A DNA stretch of 39,323 nt, taken from the NCBI GenBank assembly GCA_017484165.1, contig JAFUTP010000032.1:1-39323 (forward strand), in the 5' to 3' direction. Shown piece by piece: positions 26,065 to 33,307 of the stretch. Made by a program: the position numbers and the translations under genes. Numbering within the stretch: position 1 is the first letter of the stretch; every line of letters begins with the position of its first letter. The notes under the pieces are model-generated. The model saw only the letters and a list, made by a program, of their open reading frames with translations, made no database searches and was not told where the DNA came from. Source of the DNA: Cardiobacteriaceae bacterium. Its GTDB lineage: Bacteria > Pseudomonadota > Gammaproteobacteria > Cardiobacteriales > Cardiobacteriaceae.

Positions 26065-28035
26065 TTAAAACCGCAACTGTAAATTAAGTTTAAAATACAA
26101 TTCACCCTTTTCAACAAACAAAGAACCATAGCGGTGTCGTGTTGTTGATGGTGTATCAAAACGAATATTTTGATATAAATAATTTTCCAATCGTTCTAAA
26201 TCGGTAATATGATAAGCCACTTGCTCTCCGTCTTGTTTCACCACAATCGTTCCTTGTGCTAAATATTGACCATTCCATTTACTTCCAGCAAAAAATCCTA
26301 ATAAAATAGCTACTAATAATTTTTTTATTTTAATTTTTAAGCCAATTAAATCAGTTGAAAATAATTTAGCATATTGAGCAAATACAGCATTTAAATTGTC
26401 ATCAATTTTATTTGTACGATTGTGATGAAATTCCAATAACATTAGCGAAATCAATTTAGGCATACAAGTATCTACTAAATCTAAATTATATGCCATTGTA
26501 GTTTGTTCTATTCTATCAAAACACAATTCACCGCCATTTTCATAAATGGCAGAAATTCTATCTTTTAATTTTGTTCGCGTATCAATAGCATTGATTTTAT
26601 CTAATAATTTAGGCGATAAATTTTTTACTTTGTAAATAAAATTTGTATTGCCAGACGCATTAAGTAAAGTTGGTTTATTTCCCAAATATGATTTAATACC
26701 AAAACCGTTATCTATATATTTTATATCTTGATTTTGAATATCCAATACAATATCCGATTTTTGATTTGCATTACCCCCTTTAATTAAAGAAATACCTAAT
26801 TGCGTGCTGATTAATTCAAATTCTGGTATTTCAAAACTTGCTCCTTGTTGATTTTTAATTACTAATGCCAATTTTTTTAATATATCTTTATTGAGTAATT
26901 CTGATATATTGACAATTTTTTCTTCTCCTGTTTGTTTGTTTTTTATACGGATATTATCGTTTTCAGATAAGTAATAATTATGTTGAATATTTAGAGTTGT
27001 AACTTTATCCACTTGAAAAATTTTATTCGTTTCTTCTAATGACGAATTTGCCAAAATTAATTGTTTATCGTGTAATAATTTCAGAAAAACATATAATTCA
27101 GTCCATTCACCTTTATTTTTAGAAGATTTCATTGCGTTATTTTCATTGTTTTGTTCTAATTCATTCATATAATTGATTAAAGATGAAGCACATATTTTTA
27201 CAGCATCAACCGCAACACTATTTCCTAATTGTTTCATTGCTTGTGATTTTGGCACAGGGAAGACAAAATCATCAGGAAATCCTTGCATTTTTTTGGCTTG
27301 TTCAGGCATAATTTGTCGAACTTCGCCATTAACCAAATAATGATCCCAATTTCTTCTATCGCCAATTTTAGAACCGCGTCCGCCTACTCTTAATGTGTAA
27401 CCAATTTCTCTATCACATTGACCACCCCAAATATCGGACATATTGTATTTTAAGGGTGTGTTTGCTGGAAATTGAAAATTACGCAATAATCCGTCATCAC
27501 GAAAACCAATCATAAAAGTTCGTGGTCTTAATTGTGGTAAACCATAATCGGACGCTTTAACCACTTTAAAATAAAAACTGTATTCTAATTCGTTTTCAAT
27601 AATTTCACGAATAGTTTGAAATGTTTTACCATTATCGTGATGAACAATTCCACGCACATTTTCTAAAAAAAATGCTTTAGGTTTTTTATATTTTAGAATA
27701 TCGACAATATTAAAAAATAAATTACCTCGTTCAGATTTATGCGTATCATTAAATCCTCGTTTATAACCTGCTTGACTAAATGGCTGACATGGAAAACCTG
27801 CACACAATACATCAAAATCAGGTAAATCAACTGGACTTATTTTTCTAATATCGTCATTAAATAATCCGTTTTCAAATAATTCTTTATTTTTATTTTTAAA
27901 ATTGTATTCATAAGTTTTTCGAGCATATTCATCAATTTCAGATGAAAAAACACATTTACCACCAATATCTTCCATGGCTAAATGAAAACCACCAATACCT
28001 GCGAATAAATCAATAAATGTAAATTGATTTGTCAT
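26065..28035 (-). CDS. cytosine-C5 DNA methyltransferase fused to a HpaII-type restriction endonuclease
   Basis: This is a 656-residue single polypeptide. Residues 1-297 are a complete Dcm-type methyltransferase: motif I FIDLFAGIGG (7-16), motif IV PCQ with catalytic C83, motif VI ENV (125-127), motif VIII QLRPR (168-172), a short target-recognition stretch, and motif X GNSVAV (271-276). After a linker (ELEQNNENNA), residues 302-656 match the HpaII endonuclease family, including KSDIVLDI (D428) and GFGIKSYLGNKPTLLNAS (446-461), a PD-(D/E)XK-like variant. HpaII-type enzymes recognise CCGG; the same target is plausible here but not shown. In the classical system M and R are separate genes. M302 is an in-frame ATG where an ancestral R gene would start. 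Confidence 0.88.
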   Translation of the reverse strand: MTNQFTFIDLFAGIGGFHLAMEDIGGKCVFSSEIDEYARKTYEYNFKNKNKELFENGLFNDDIRKISPVDLPDFDVLCAGFPCQPFSQAGYKRGFNDTHKSERGNLFFNIVDILKYKKPKAFFLENVRGIVHHDNGKTFQTIREIIENELEYSFYFKVVKASDYGLPQLRPRTFMIGFRDDGLLRNFQFPANTPLKYNMSDIWGGQCDREIGYTLRVGGRGSKIGDRRNWDHYLVNGEVRQIMPEQAKKMQGFPDDFVFPVPKSQAMKQLGNSVAVDAVKICASSLINYMNELEQNNENNAMKSSKNKGEWTELYVFLKLLHDKQLILANSSLEETNKIFQVDKVTTLNIQHNYYLSENDNIRIKNKQTGEEKIVNISELLNKDILKKLALVIKNQQGASFEIPEFELISTQLGISLIKGGNANQKSDIVLDIQNQDIKYIDNGFGIKSYLGNKPTLLNASGNTNFIYKVKNLSPKLLDKINAIDTRTKLKDRISAIYENGGELCFDRIEQTTMAYNLDLVDTCMPKLISLMLLEFHHNRTNKIDDNLNAVFAQYAKLFSTDLIGLKIKIKKLLVAILLGFFAGSKWNGQYLAQGTIVVKQDGEQVAYHITDLERLENYLYQNIRFDTPSTTRHRYGSLFVEKGELYFKLNLQLRF

Positions 28036-28082
28036 ATTAAATGTCCAAAATAAATAATATCTATTTTTGCATGCACCTGAAA

Positions 28083-28496
28083 TTATTTCTCAATTTTCAC
28101 ACGAACATTACCACGCCCTAACGCTTTGGGTAAATTTTTAGGATTATCCACTTTTCCCAATGGTGTATATGAATAATTTGTTTTAAAATCTTGATAAAAA
28201 ATCACCAAATAATTATCACCAAACAGCATTAAATCGCCATTAGCAATATTTTTTACATTTTGCGATTGCGTACTAAATTGTTTATTTTTAAATTGATGAT
28301 ATTTTTCATTGCCATTAAGTTCCGTCATATCTAATTGCAAAGGCAACATTTGCACCAATTCCTGCGTAGCTTTATTATCTTGCAAAGTAGCAGTAAATTC
28401 TTGATTATTCACCGTAATTTTAATTTTCATATCTTTTGCCCAAACGGATAAAAACGATAAACCAAAAATTAAAGCAAACAGCGTTTTTTTTAACAT
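28083..28496 (-). CDS. periplasmic cyclophilin-like-fold protein
   Basis: This 137-residue protein has a cleavable signal peptide (LFALIFGLSFLSVWA, cleavage about residue 20). The mature part matches the bacterial cyclophilin-like (DUF-type beta-barrel) family: IKITVNNQEFTATLQDN...ELVQMLPLQLDM.ELNGNEKYH...GDLMLFGDNYLVIFYQDF...YSYTPLGKV...LPKALGRGNVRV. These small proteins are exported or cytoplasmic and of unproven function. It sits between two defence genes on the same strand with 47 bp before the fusion gene, a peculiar location for an exported protein. Confidence 0.75.
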   Translation of the reverse strand: MLKKTLFALIFGLSFLSVWAKDMKIKITVNNQEFTATLQDNKATQELVQMLPLQLDMTELNGNEKYHQFKNKQFSTQSQNVKNIANGDLMLFGDNYLVIFYQDFKTNYSYTPLGKVDNPKNLPKALGRGNVRVKIEK

Positions 28497-28539
28497 ATTA
28501 AACCCTTTCTGTTATATTTTTAGGTTGGCTGAAAGTTGT

Positions 28540-30963
28540 TTATATTGTATTTTGTTTAATGTCTTTTATCCATTGTTTAATTTGATTTTCTTTATCTTCT
28601 CCTAAATGGTTAAGAATATGACGCTCATTAAGAGAATAAAGAAAACATATAACAAATTTTGCTGTTCTTTGTTTTTCATTATCATCAATAAATTGAAAGA
28701 AATCTAAATTATTCGTTGTTTGCACTCTTTCTTTCATATGACTTTCGCCATGTAACACTAAACGATACATAAAATTTTCAAAATATGGCACTATTTGACT
28801 ATCTTGAATAATTGACAAAATTTTATCATCAGTTGAAATTTCTTCTATACCTTTTCTATAAATAAAAGTAGCATGCGCTTCTAATACTCTTCGCATCGTA
28901 TTTCCTATGGTTACAGATAAATATTGATATTTATTAGGATTTAATGCAAAAAGATATATTTCTTTAAGTAATTCTGTATATTCTTGCCTTTTTTCATTAT
29001 CAATTTTAATTATTTGTTTGCTATTTAATTCTAATCTTGATGTTTTTTTGTTAGCGTCTTTTGTACCAAAAATATCTTTAATAATTTTATTCAAATCAAA
29101 ATAAGTTTGAATATCATGTGTCATAACAATTACTTTTGTATTTTCATTACCACAAAGATATTGTTTTAATTTATAGCATAAAAAGGATAATAATCCAATA
29201 CGATTTTCCATATCAAAACTGGACACAGGGTCATCAATAACTAATAAACATGGATTACTATAATCTCCCTGCTCTTTGTTTTGCATTGTTTGAGAAAAGA
29301 AATAACACATAGCAATCGCATTTCTTTCGCCAGTAGAAATTTTATTAGGTTTAACTGTATTGCCCATAGATTTTAAGCAATATTTTTCATCACGATATTC
29401 AATTTCAAGACGATTGTTCGCAAAGAATATATATCGCAATCCTTGATTTATTTCTTCAACAGCAATTTCAACTTTGTTTTTATCTGCTGTCAATTTTCTA
29501 ATGGTTTCTTCACATTCTCTTAAATTTTTTCTATCATTTTCTAATTTATCATCTTCTTGTTTTTTATTGTTGTTTTTTTCTTGAAATGTTTTATATTCAT
29601 TGCATATATCGTAATAAGCAATGTCGTTATTTATAACATTTAATTTTTCTTTAATTGAATTTGTATCAGTAGTATTTTTGTTATATTCAAGGCGTAATTC
29701 TTCTAACTGTTTTAGTTTTGATATAAGATTATTGAATTTTCCTTGAATATCAGTATATTCTAATATTACAGGTTGATAAACATTTCCCAATTTCTCATCA
29801 ATTTTATTATTTATCATTTTCACACAATCATTAAATTGTGTTAATGCCGTGCGACATTCTTCGATAACTGTTTCATCTAAAACAGCAAAATCATTAAAAT
29901 TTATTGTAATTTCTCCTATTTTATATGTTTTTAATTCTTGTTTATGTTCTTCGATAGCTTTACTTAATATTTTTTTTATACTTGCAAATAATTCTTGTTT
30001 ATGAGTAGATGAAACTTCTTGCGTACAAAATGGACATTTGTCATTTTCGTTTTTCGCAAAAAAATCTTTAATCTCATGTAAATGGCGTTCTTGTTTTTCT
30101 TTCATAATAGAAAGCAAAAACTTCTCTCTTTCAGAAAGATTAGGCTGTTCAATTTTTTTTGATAATAAATTTTTACATTCATTTTCATCAAATGTAAATG
30201 TAAAATTTGTTGGCACTTCGTCAAAAATCCGTGTTACACCGCTTTGAGCAGTTCCTAATTCTTCTAATAATTTGCTAAACTCTGTAATCAAATCATCTCG
30301 TGATTTTTGTGGATTTAAACCTATAAAATCATTATACTTATCATCACTAACAGAAGTCGCTCTGCGTGGATTTTCACCTGCATTTTGTTTGATTTGGAAA
30401 TCTCTTTCTGCCCAATTTTTATTACCTTTATCATCTTGACCTTTTAGGTTATCTGTCATTTTTTTTAACCAATACTTTGGTGAATTTTCATTTTTATCAT
30501 CATTCAAATCATTACATTTTTTCTCTTGTTTTTCTTTTTCTGTTACTAATTTTTTCTTTTTTTCTTCTTCATCATCTAATTTCTTTTTAATATCAACCAT
30601 ATCTCCTAACATAACAATAGTATCTAATCCGTCTTCTTCTATACGAATTTGATTTAAAATATATGTTTCATCAAATACAAAAATATTATTTTTATCATCA
30701 TCATTTAATGAAATAACATTGTTACCTGTATCAATAACTTCTGCCGTAGCAATATCTTGAATATCATTTCCTTTAATTTTATTAAAGGCAGTGGCAATGG
30801 TGCTTTTGCCAGAACCATTTTTACCATAAATAAGGCTTGCTCTTGATAATGTATCAGGAGTTAAACTATCATTATTTTTAACAAATAATTGTAATTGTGT
30901 TTCAGTATTAAAATTGTTTCCTTGCAACTTAATACCTGTAACATTATTTAATTTCGTTGTCAT
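28540..30963 (-). CDS. RloC/PrrC-like AAA ATPase with zinc hook (putative anticodon nuclease)
   Basis: This is an 807-residue ABC/Rad50-like ATPase of the AAA_13 (PrrC/RloC) group. Walker A is GKNGSGKST (47-55), followed by long coiled coils (about 115-160 and 420-500) with a CPFC zinc-hook motif at about 311-314. The ABC signature STGERNAIAMCYFF lies near 540 and Walker B LLVIDDPVSSFD near 577. In the C-terminal region R691-x3-E695 and H738 (or H742) resemble the R-x3-E...H catalytic triad of PrrC/RloC tRNA anticodon nucleases, but the spacing differs from PrrC (43 rather than 32 residues), so nuclease activity is a hypothesis. RloC proteins are often linked to R-M loci, as here. Very AT-rich. 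Confidence 0.75.
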   Translation of the reverse strand: MTTKLNNVTGIKLQGNNFNTETQLQLFVKNNDSLTPDTLSRASLIYGKNGSGKSTIATAFNKIKGNDIQDIATAEVIDTGNNVISLNDDDKNNIFVFDETYILNQIRIEEDGLDTIVMLGDMVDIKKKLDDEEEKKKKLVTEKEKQEKKCNDLNDDKNENSPKYWLKKMTDNLKGQDDKGNKNWAERDFQIKQNAGENPRRATSVSDDKYNDFIGLNPQKSRDDLITEFSKLLEELGTAQSGVTRIFDEVPTNFTFTFDENECKNLLSKKIEQPNLSEREKFLLSIMKEKQERHLHEIKDFFAKNENDKCPFCTQEVSSTHKQELFASIKKILSKAIEEHKQELKTYKIGEITINFNDFAVLDETVIEECRTALTQFNDCVKMINNKIDEKLGNVYQPVILEYTDIQGKFNNLISKLKQLEELRLEYNKNTTDTNSIKEKLNVINNDIAYYDICNEYKTFQEKNNNKKQEDDKLENDRKNLRECEETIRKLTADKNKVEIAVEEINQGLRYIFFANNRLEIEYRDEKYCLKSMGNTVKPNKISTGERNAIAMCYFFSQTMQNKEQGDYSNPCLLVIDDPVSSFDMENRIGLLSFLCYKLKQYLCGNENTKVIVMTHDIQTYFDLNKIIKDIFGTKDANKKTSRLELNSKQIIKIDNEKRQEYTELLKEIYLFALNPNKYQYLSVTIGNTMRRVLEAHATFIYRKGIEEISTDDKILSIIQDSQIVPYFENFMYRLVLHGESHMKERVQTTNNLDFFQFIDDNEKQRTAKFVICFLYSLNERHILNHLGEDKENQIKQWIKDIKQNTI

Positions 30964-30986
30964 AACTTACTCCTTAACCAATTTTC

Positions 30987-30998
30987 AGGCTACCTGAA
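30987..30998 (+). repeat. DUS (AGGCTACCTGAA, Eikenella dialect)
   Basis: Exact 12-mer in the 37-bp gap between the HrgA-like and RloC-like genes. Confidence 0.7.
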
Positions 30999-31000
30999 AA

Positions 31001-31966
31001 TTATTTCATTTTCTTTTCTTTTTTATAATTTTCCATTTCTTCTTCATTCAAAACTTTATCAAATTCGCCTTTATATCGGTGTTCTTGTTTAGGTTCAAAA
31101 TCGTGAATGGTTTTCAAAAAATCTTTAAAATTAGGATTTTTATCTGCTAATTCATTCATTACCGTATAATCTAATTTTTGTTTGAATTGTGCAGACAGCA
31201 AAATTTCACTTTGTGCTGGTTCTTCAATATTTAAATGAATAACGCCAATACCAAAAGATTGATTAGAGCGTTTCATTAGATTAGTTAATTCTTCATCAGT
31301 AGTATCAATACTTGCCGCAACTAAATAACCTTCATTTGCCCAACTGCTGTTACTAACCGCTTGGAAATAACTTTCACGAAAATTAGCAACGGTTAATTCT
31401 TTTTTTAATTCAAAGGAATAAATTTTAATCGGCAATTTATCATAACGAGTAATAAATTGACTAACTGCATTATCAAAATCATCGTATTCAAAATTAACAC
31501 CGACTATATCAGGATATAGCCATTTATCCGTTCCTTTGCTTGAATTTTTACTTTTTTCATGAAAAATAGTTTTTGCATACGCATAAAAATTTTCGTTACT
31601 AAATACAAAATTAACTAATAATGGGTGTAAATCTCTTTCATTAAAATGAGATTTTTCTTTCTGCGTAGATTGTTCTAATTTATTTGAATTATTTATTTGA
31701 ATATTTTGTTCTTTTAGTTTAATTAACAATTTAGGCTTAATTTGCACAATTTCAAAAATAGTATTTGGATTATTTTTCAAATCCATATAAATATAAGCCC
31801 CAAAAGTGGCATTAGGCGTTTTTCCTGAATAAGTTAATTTATCGGCTAATCCTAATTCAACCGCCCATTGATAAAACTGCGTAGGATTTAATGGTTGATT
31901 GGCTCGTTGCAAAATTTCTTTGGCAACACTTAAATTTGGATTATCAGCTTTAAATGTGCGTCCCAT
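31001..31966 (-). CDS. HrgA-like protein: HARE-HTH plus PD-(D/E)XK nuclease-like domain
   Basis: This is a 321-residue protein. Residues 1-75 form a HARE-HTH winged-helix domain (SVAKEILQRANQPLNPTQFYQWAVELGL...FGAYIYMDLKN). The remainder matches the HrgA/COG2958 group; in Helicobacter, hrgA replaces a restriction gene. A possible nuclease core is visible: YPDIVG near 150 and FELKK near 188, giving D...ExK spacing like PD-(D/E)XK enzymes. HARE-HTH domains are proposed to sense modified bases or recruit effectors to DNA. It is in line with the R-M genes. Function is unproven; a methylation-dependent or accessory nuclease is the most economical idea. Confidence 0.72.
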   Translation of the reverse strand: MGRTFKADNPNLSVAKEILQRANQPLNPTQFYQWAVELGLADKLTYSGKTPNATFGAYIYMDLKNNPNTIFEIVQIKPKLLIKLKEQNIQINNSNKLEQSTQKEKSHFNERDLHPLLVNFVFSNENFYAYAKTIFHEKSKNSSKGTDKWLYPDIVGVNFEYDDFDNAVSQFITRYDKLPIKIYSFELKKELTVANFRESYFQAVSNSSWANEGYLVAASIDTTDEELTNLMKRSNQSFGIGVIHLNIEEPAQSEILLSAQFKQKLDYTVMNELADKNPNFKDFLKTIHDFEPKQEHRYKGEFDKVLNEEEMENYKKEKKMK

Positions 31967-31998
31967 TTTCTTACTCCTTATTCAATTAAAAACCTTTC

Positions 31999-32010
31999 AG
32001 GCTGCCTGAA
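31999..32010 (+). repeat. DUS (AGGCTGCCTGAA, Simonsiella dialect)
   Basis: Located in the 117-bp gap between the HipA-like and HrgA-like genes. The preceding TTC gives the Kingella form on the other strand. Confidence 0.7.
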
Positions 32011-32067
32011 CGATTAAATTCATTCTTCGTAGCATGAAGATTGTTACGCCGTGATTTTATCACGGCT

Positions 32068-32079
32068 TTCAGGTAGCCT
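32068..32079 (-). repeat. DUS (AGGCTACCTGAA on minus, Eikenella dialect)
   Basis: The second DUS in the same gap, of a different dialect and opposite orientation, just past the HipA-like stop (32084). An imperfect GTGATTTTATCAC stem precedes it. Confidence 0.65.
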
Positions 32080-32083
32080 GAAA

Positions 32084-33271
32084 TTATTTATTTTCCAACA
32101 TTTTTATTATCTTTTGACTGCGTTTTTGAATAAATTGTTCTATTGCTATAAGCAAGGTTTCTTCGATATTATATTTTTCATGCCGTTTGAATTGAAAATT
32201 TTCTAATTTTAACAATGCGTTAATATGTCTTTTCTGCACGGCAAATTGTGCTTGTTCGTCAAATGATAATTGAAACCAACTTAATCTTTCCCCAACTAAT
32301 TCATCAATATGATTTATATCTTGACTGTGAATAAAATTAAATACTGATGAACCATTATCAAATATAGGAGCTGGTTGAATAATTTGTTTATTGTCGTTAT
32401 TGATAAGCAAACCAAAATTGCCTAAATGCCTATCGGTATTGCAAATAATTGCGTCAAATAATAATAAATCTTGCCAATTTTCTCTGCCATAAATTTTTAT
32501 AATGGCAGGAAACAGTTCTGTATTATCGTTATAATTGATTTTTTCATCTAAACAATACGCAATCGGTATATAGCCATTTTCTTGATTTGTAAAAATATTA
32601 CAACAACTCACAATTTGATTATGAAATTTTTTTAACTCATAATGAACGGCATTTAACTCTAATATTTCAGCAATTTGACAAGCATAATATTCACTATATG
32701 CTTCTTTACCAATTATCATGCCGTTAATTTCGGTTTGTCCTTTAATTAACTCAATTTTGCCTGTGTCAGTATTTCTATGCCAACATTTTTTTAACATTCC
32801 ATTAGTGGTAAATTCAGGACTTGTAATTAAGCCTTTGATTTTTGTAGAATAACCAGTAAAAGCCACTAATGCCAATGTTTCATTAAAAGAATTATCATAT
32901 AAATTATAATCTTGCCATTTATAATCACTATCTAACGGAATAATCCAATATGTATCATTTAAGGAAAGTCCCAAAGAAATATCAATATAAGCCATAAAAT
33001 TATTATGGTCTTGAATTTGCAATGTGGATAAAATTTTATACACAAATTCTCGGTTTTTAGGCACTTTTCTTTTATTTATCCATTGCTCTAAATTGCTTGA
33101 TAAATTATTTTGATAATGTAAATTATAAGGCAATAAATCTTTATTTAATATCTCTACGCTTTGAATATAGGCAATATGCTGCACCAAGTTTTCAAAAACT
33201 TGGGTTTTATAATCGATTGAAAATTTTAAAACAACTTTATCTTTATTTTTTAATAAATATTGTTTTGCCAT
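32084..33271 (-). CDS. solitary HipA-like serine/threonine kinase
   Basis: This 395-residue protein has the HipA C-terminal kinase architecture. An ATP-binding region is followed by KEAYSEYYACQIAEILEL, then the catalytic loop NTDRHLGNFGLL (D about 279) and the metal-binding PIFDNGSS (D about 304). The N-terminal 150 residues differ from E. coli HipA, and no HipB-like HTH partner is encoded nearby, as with CtkA-type solitary kinases. HipA-family kinases phosphorylate translation factors such as GltX, or other targets, and cause growth arrest. Embedded between Res and HrgA, it may act as an abortive-infection effector. The target is unknown. Confidence 0.75.
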   Translation of the reverse strand: MAKQYLLKNKDKVVLKFSIDYKTQVFENLVQHIAYIQSVEILNKDLLPYNLHYQNNLSSNLEQWINKRKVPKNREFVYKILSTLQIQDHNNFMAYIDISLGLSLNDTYWIIPLDSDYKWQDYNLYDNSFNETLALVAFTGYSTKIKGLITSPEFTTNGMLKKCWHRNTDTGKIELIKGQTEINGMIIGKEAYSEYYACQIAEILELNAVHYELKKFHNQIVSCCNIFTNQENGYIPIAYCLDEKINYNDNTELFPAIIKIYGRENWQDLLLFDAIICNTDRHLGNFGLLINNDNKQIIQPAPIFDNGSSVFNFIHSQDINHIDELVGERLSWFQLSFDEQAQFAVQKRHINALLKLENFQFKRHEKYNIEETLLIAIEQFIQKRSQKIIKMLENK

Positions 33272-33293
33272 AATACACCTTTAATGTTTTTTC

Positions 33294-33305
33294 AGGCAGC
33301 CTGAA
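33294..33305 (+). repeat. DUS (AGGCAGCCTGAA, Kingella dialect)
   Basis: In the 36-bp gap between res and the HipA-like gene, flanked so that the minus strand reads the Simonsiella form. Confidence 0.7.
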
Positions 33306-33307
33306 AA

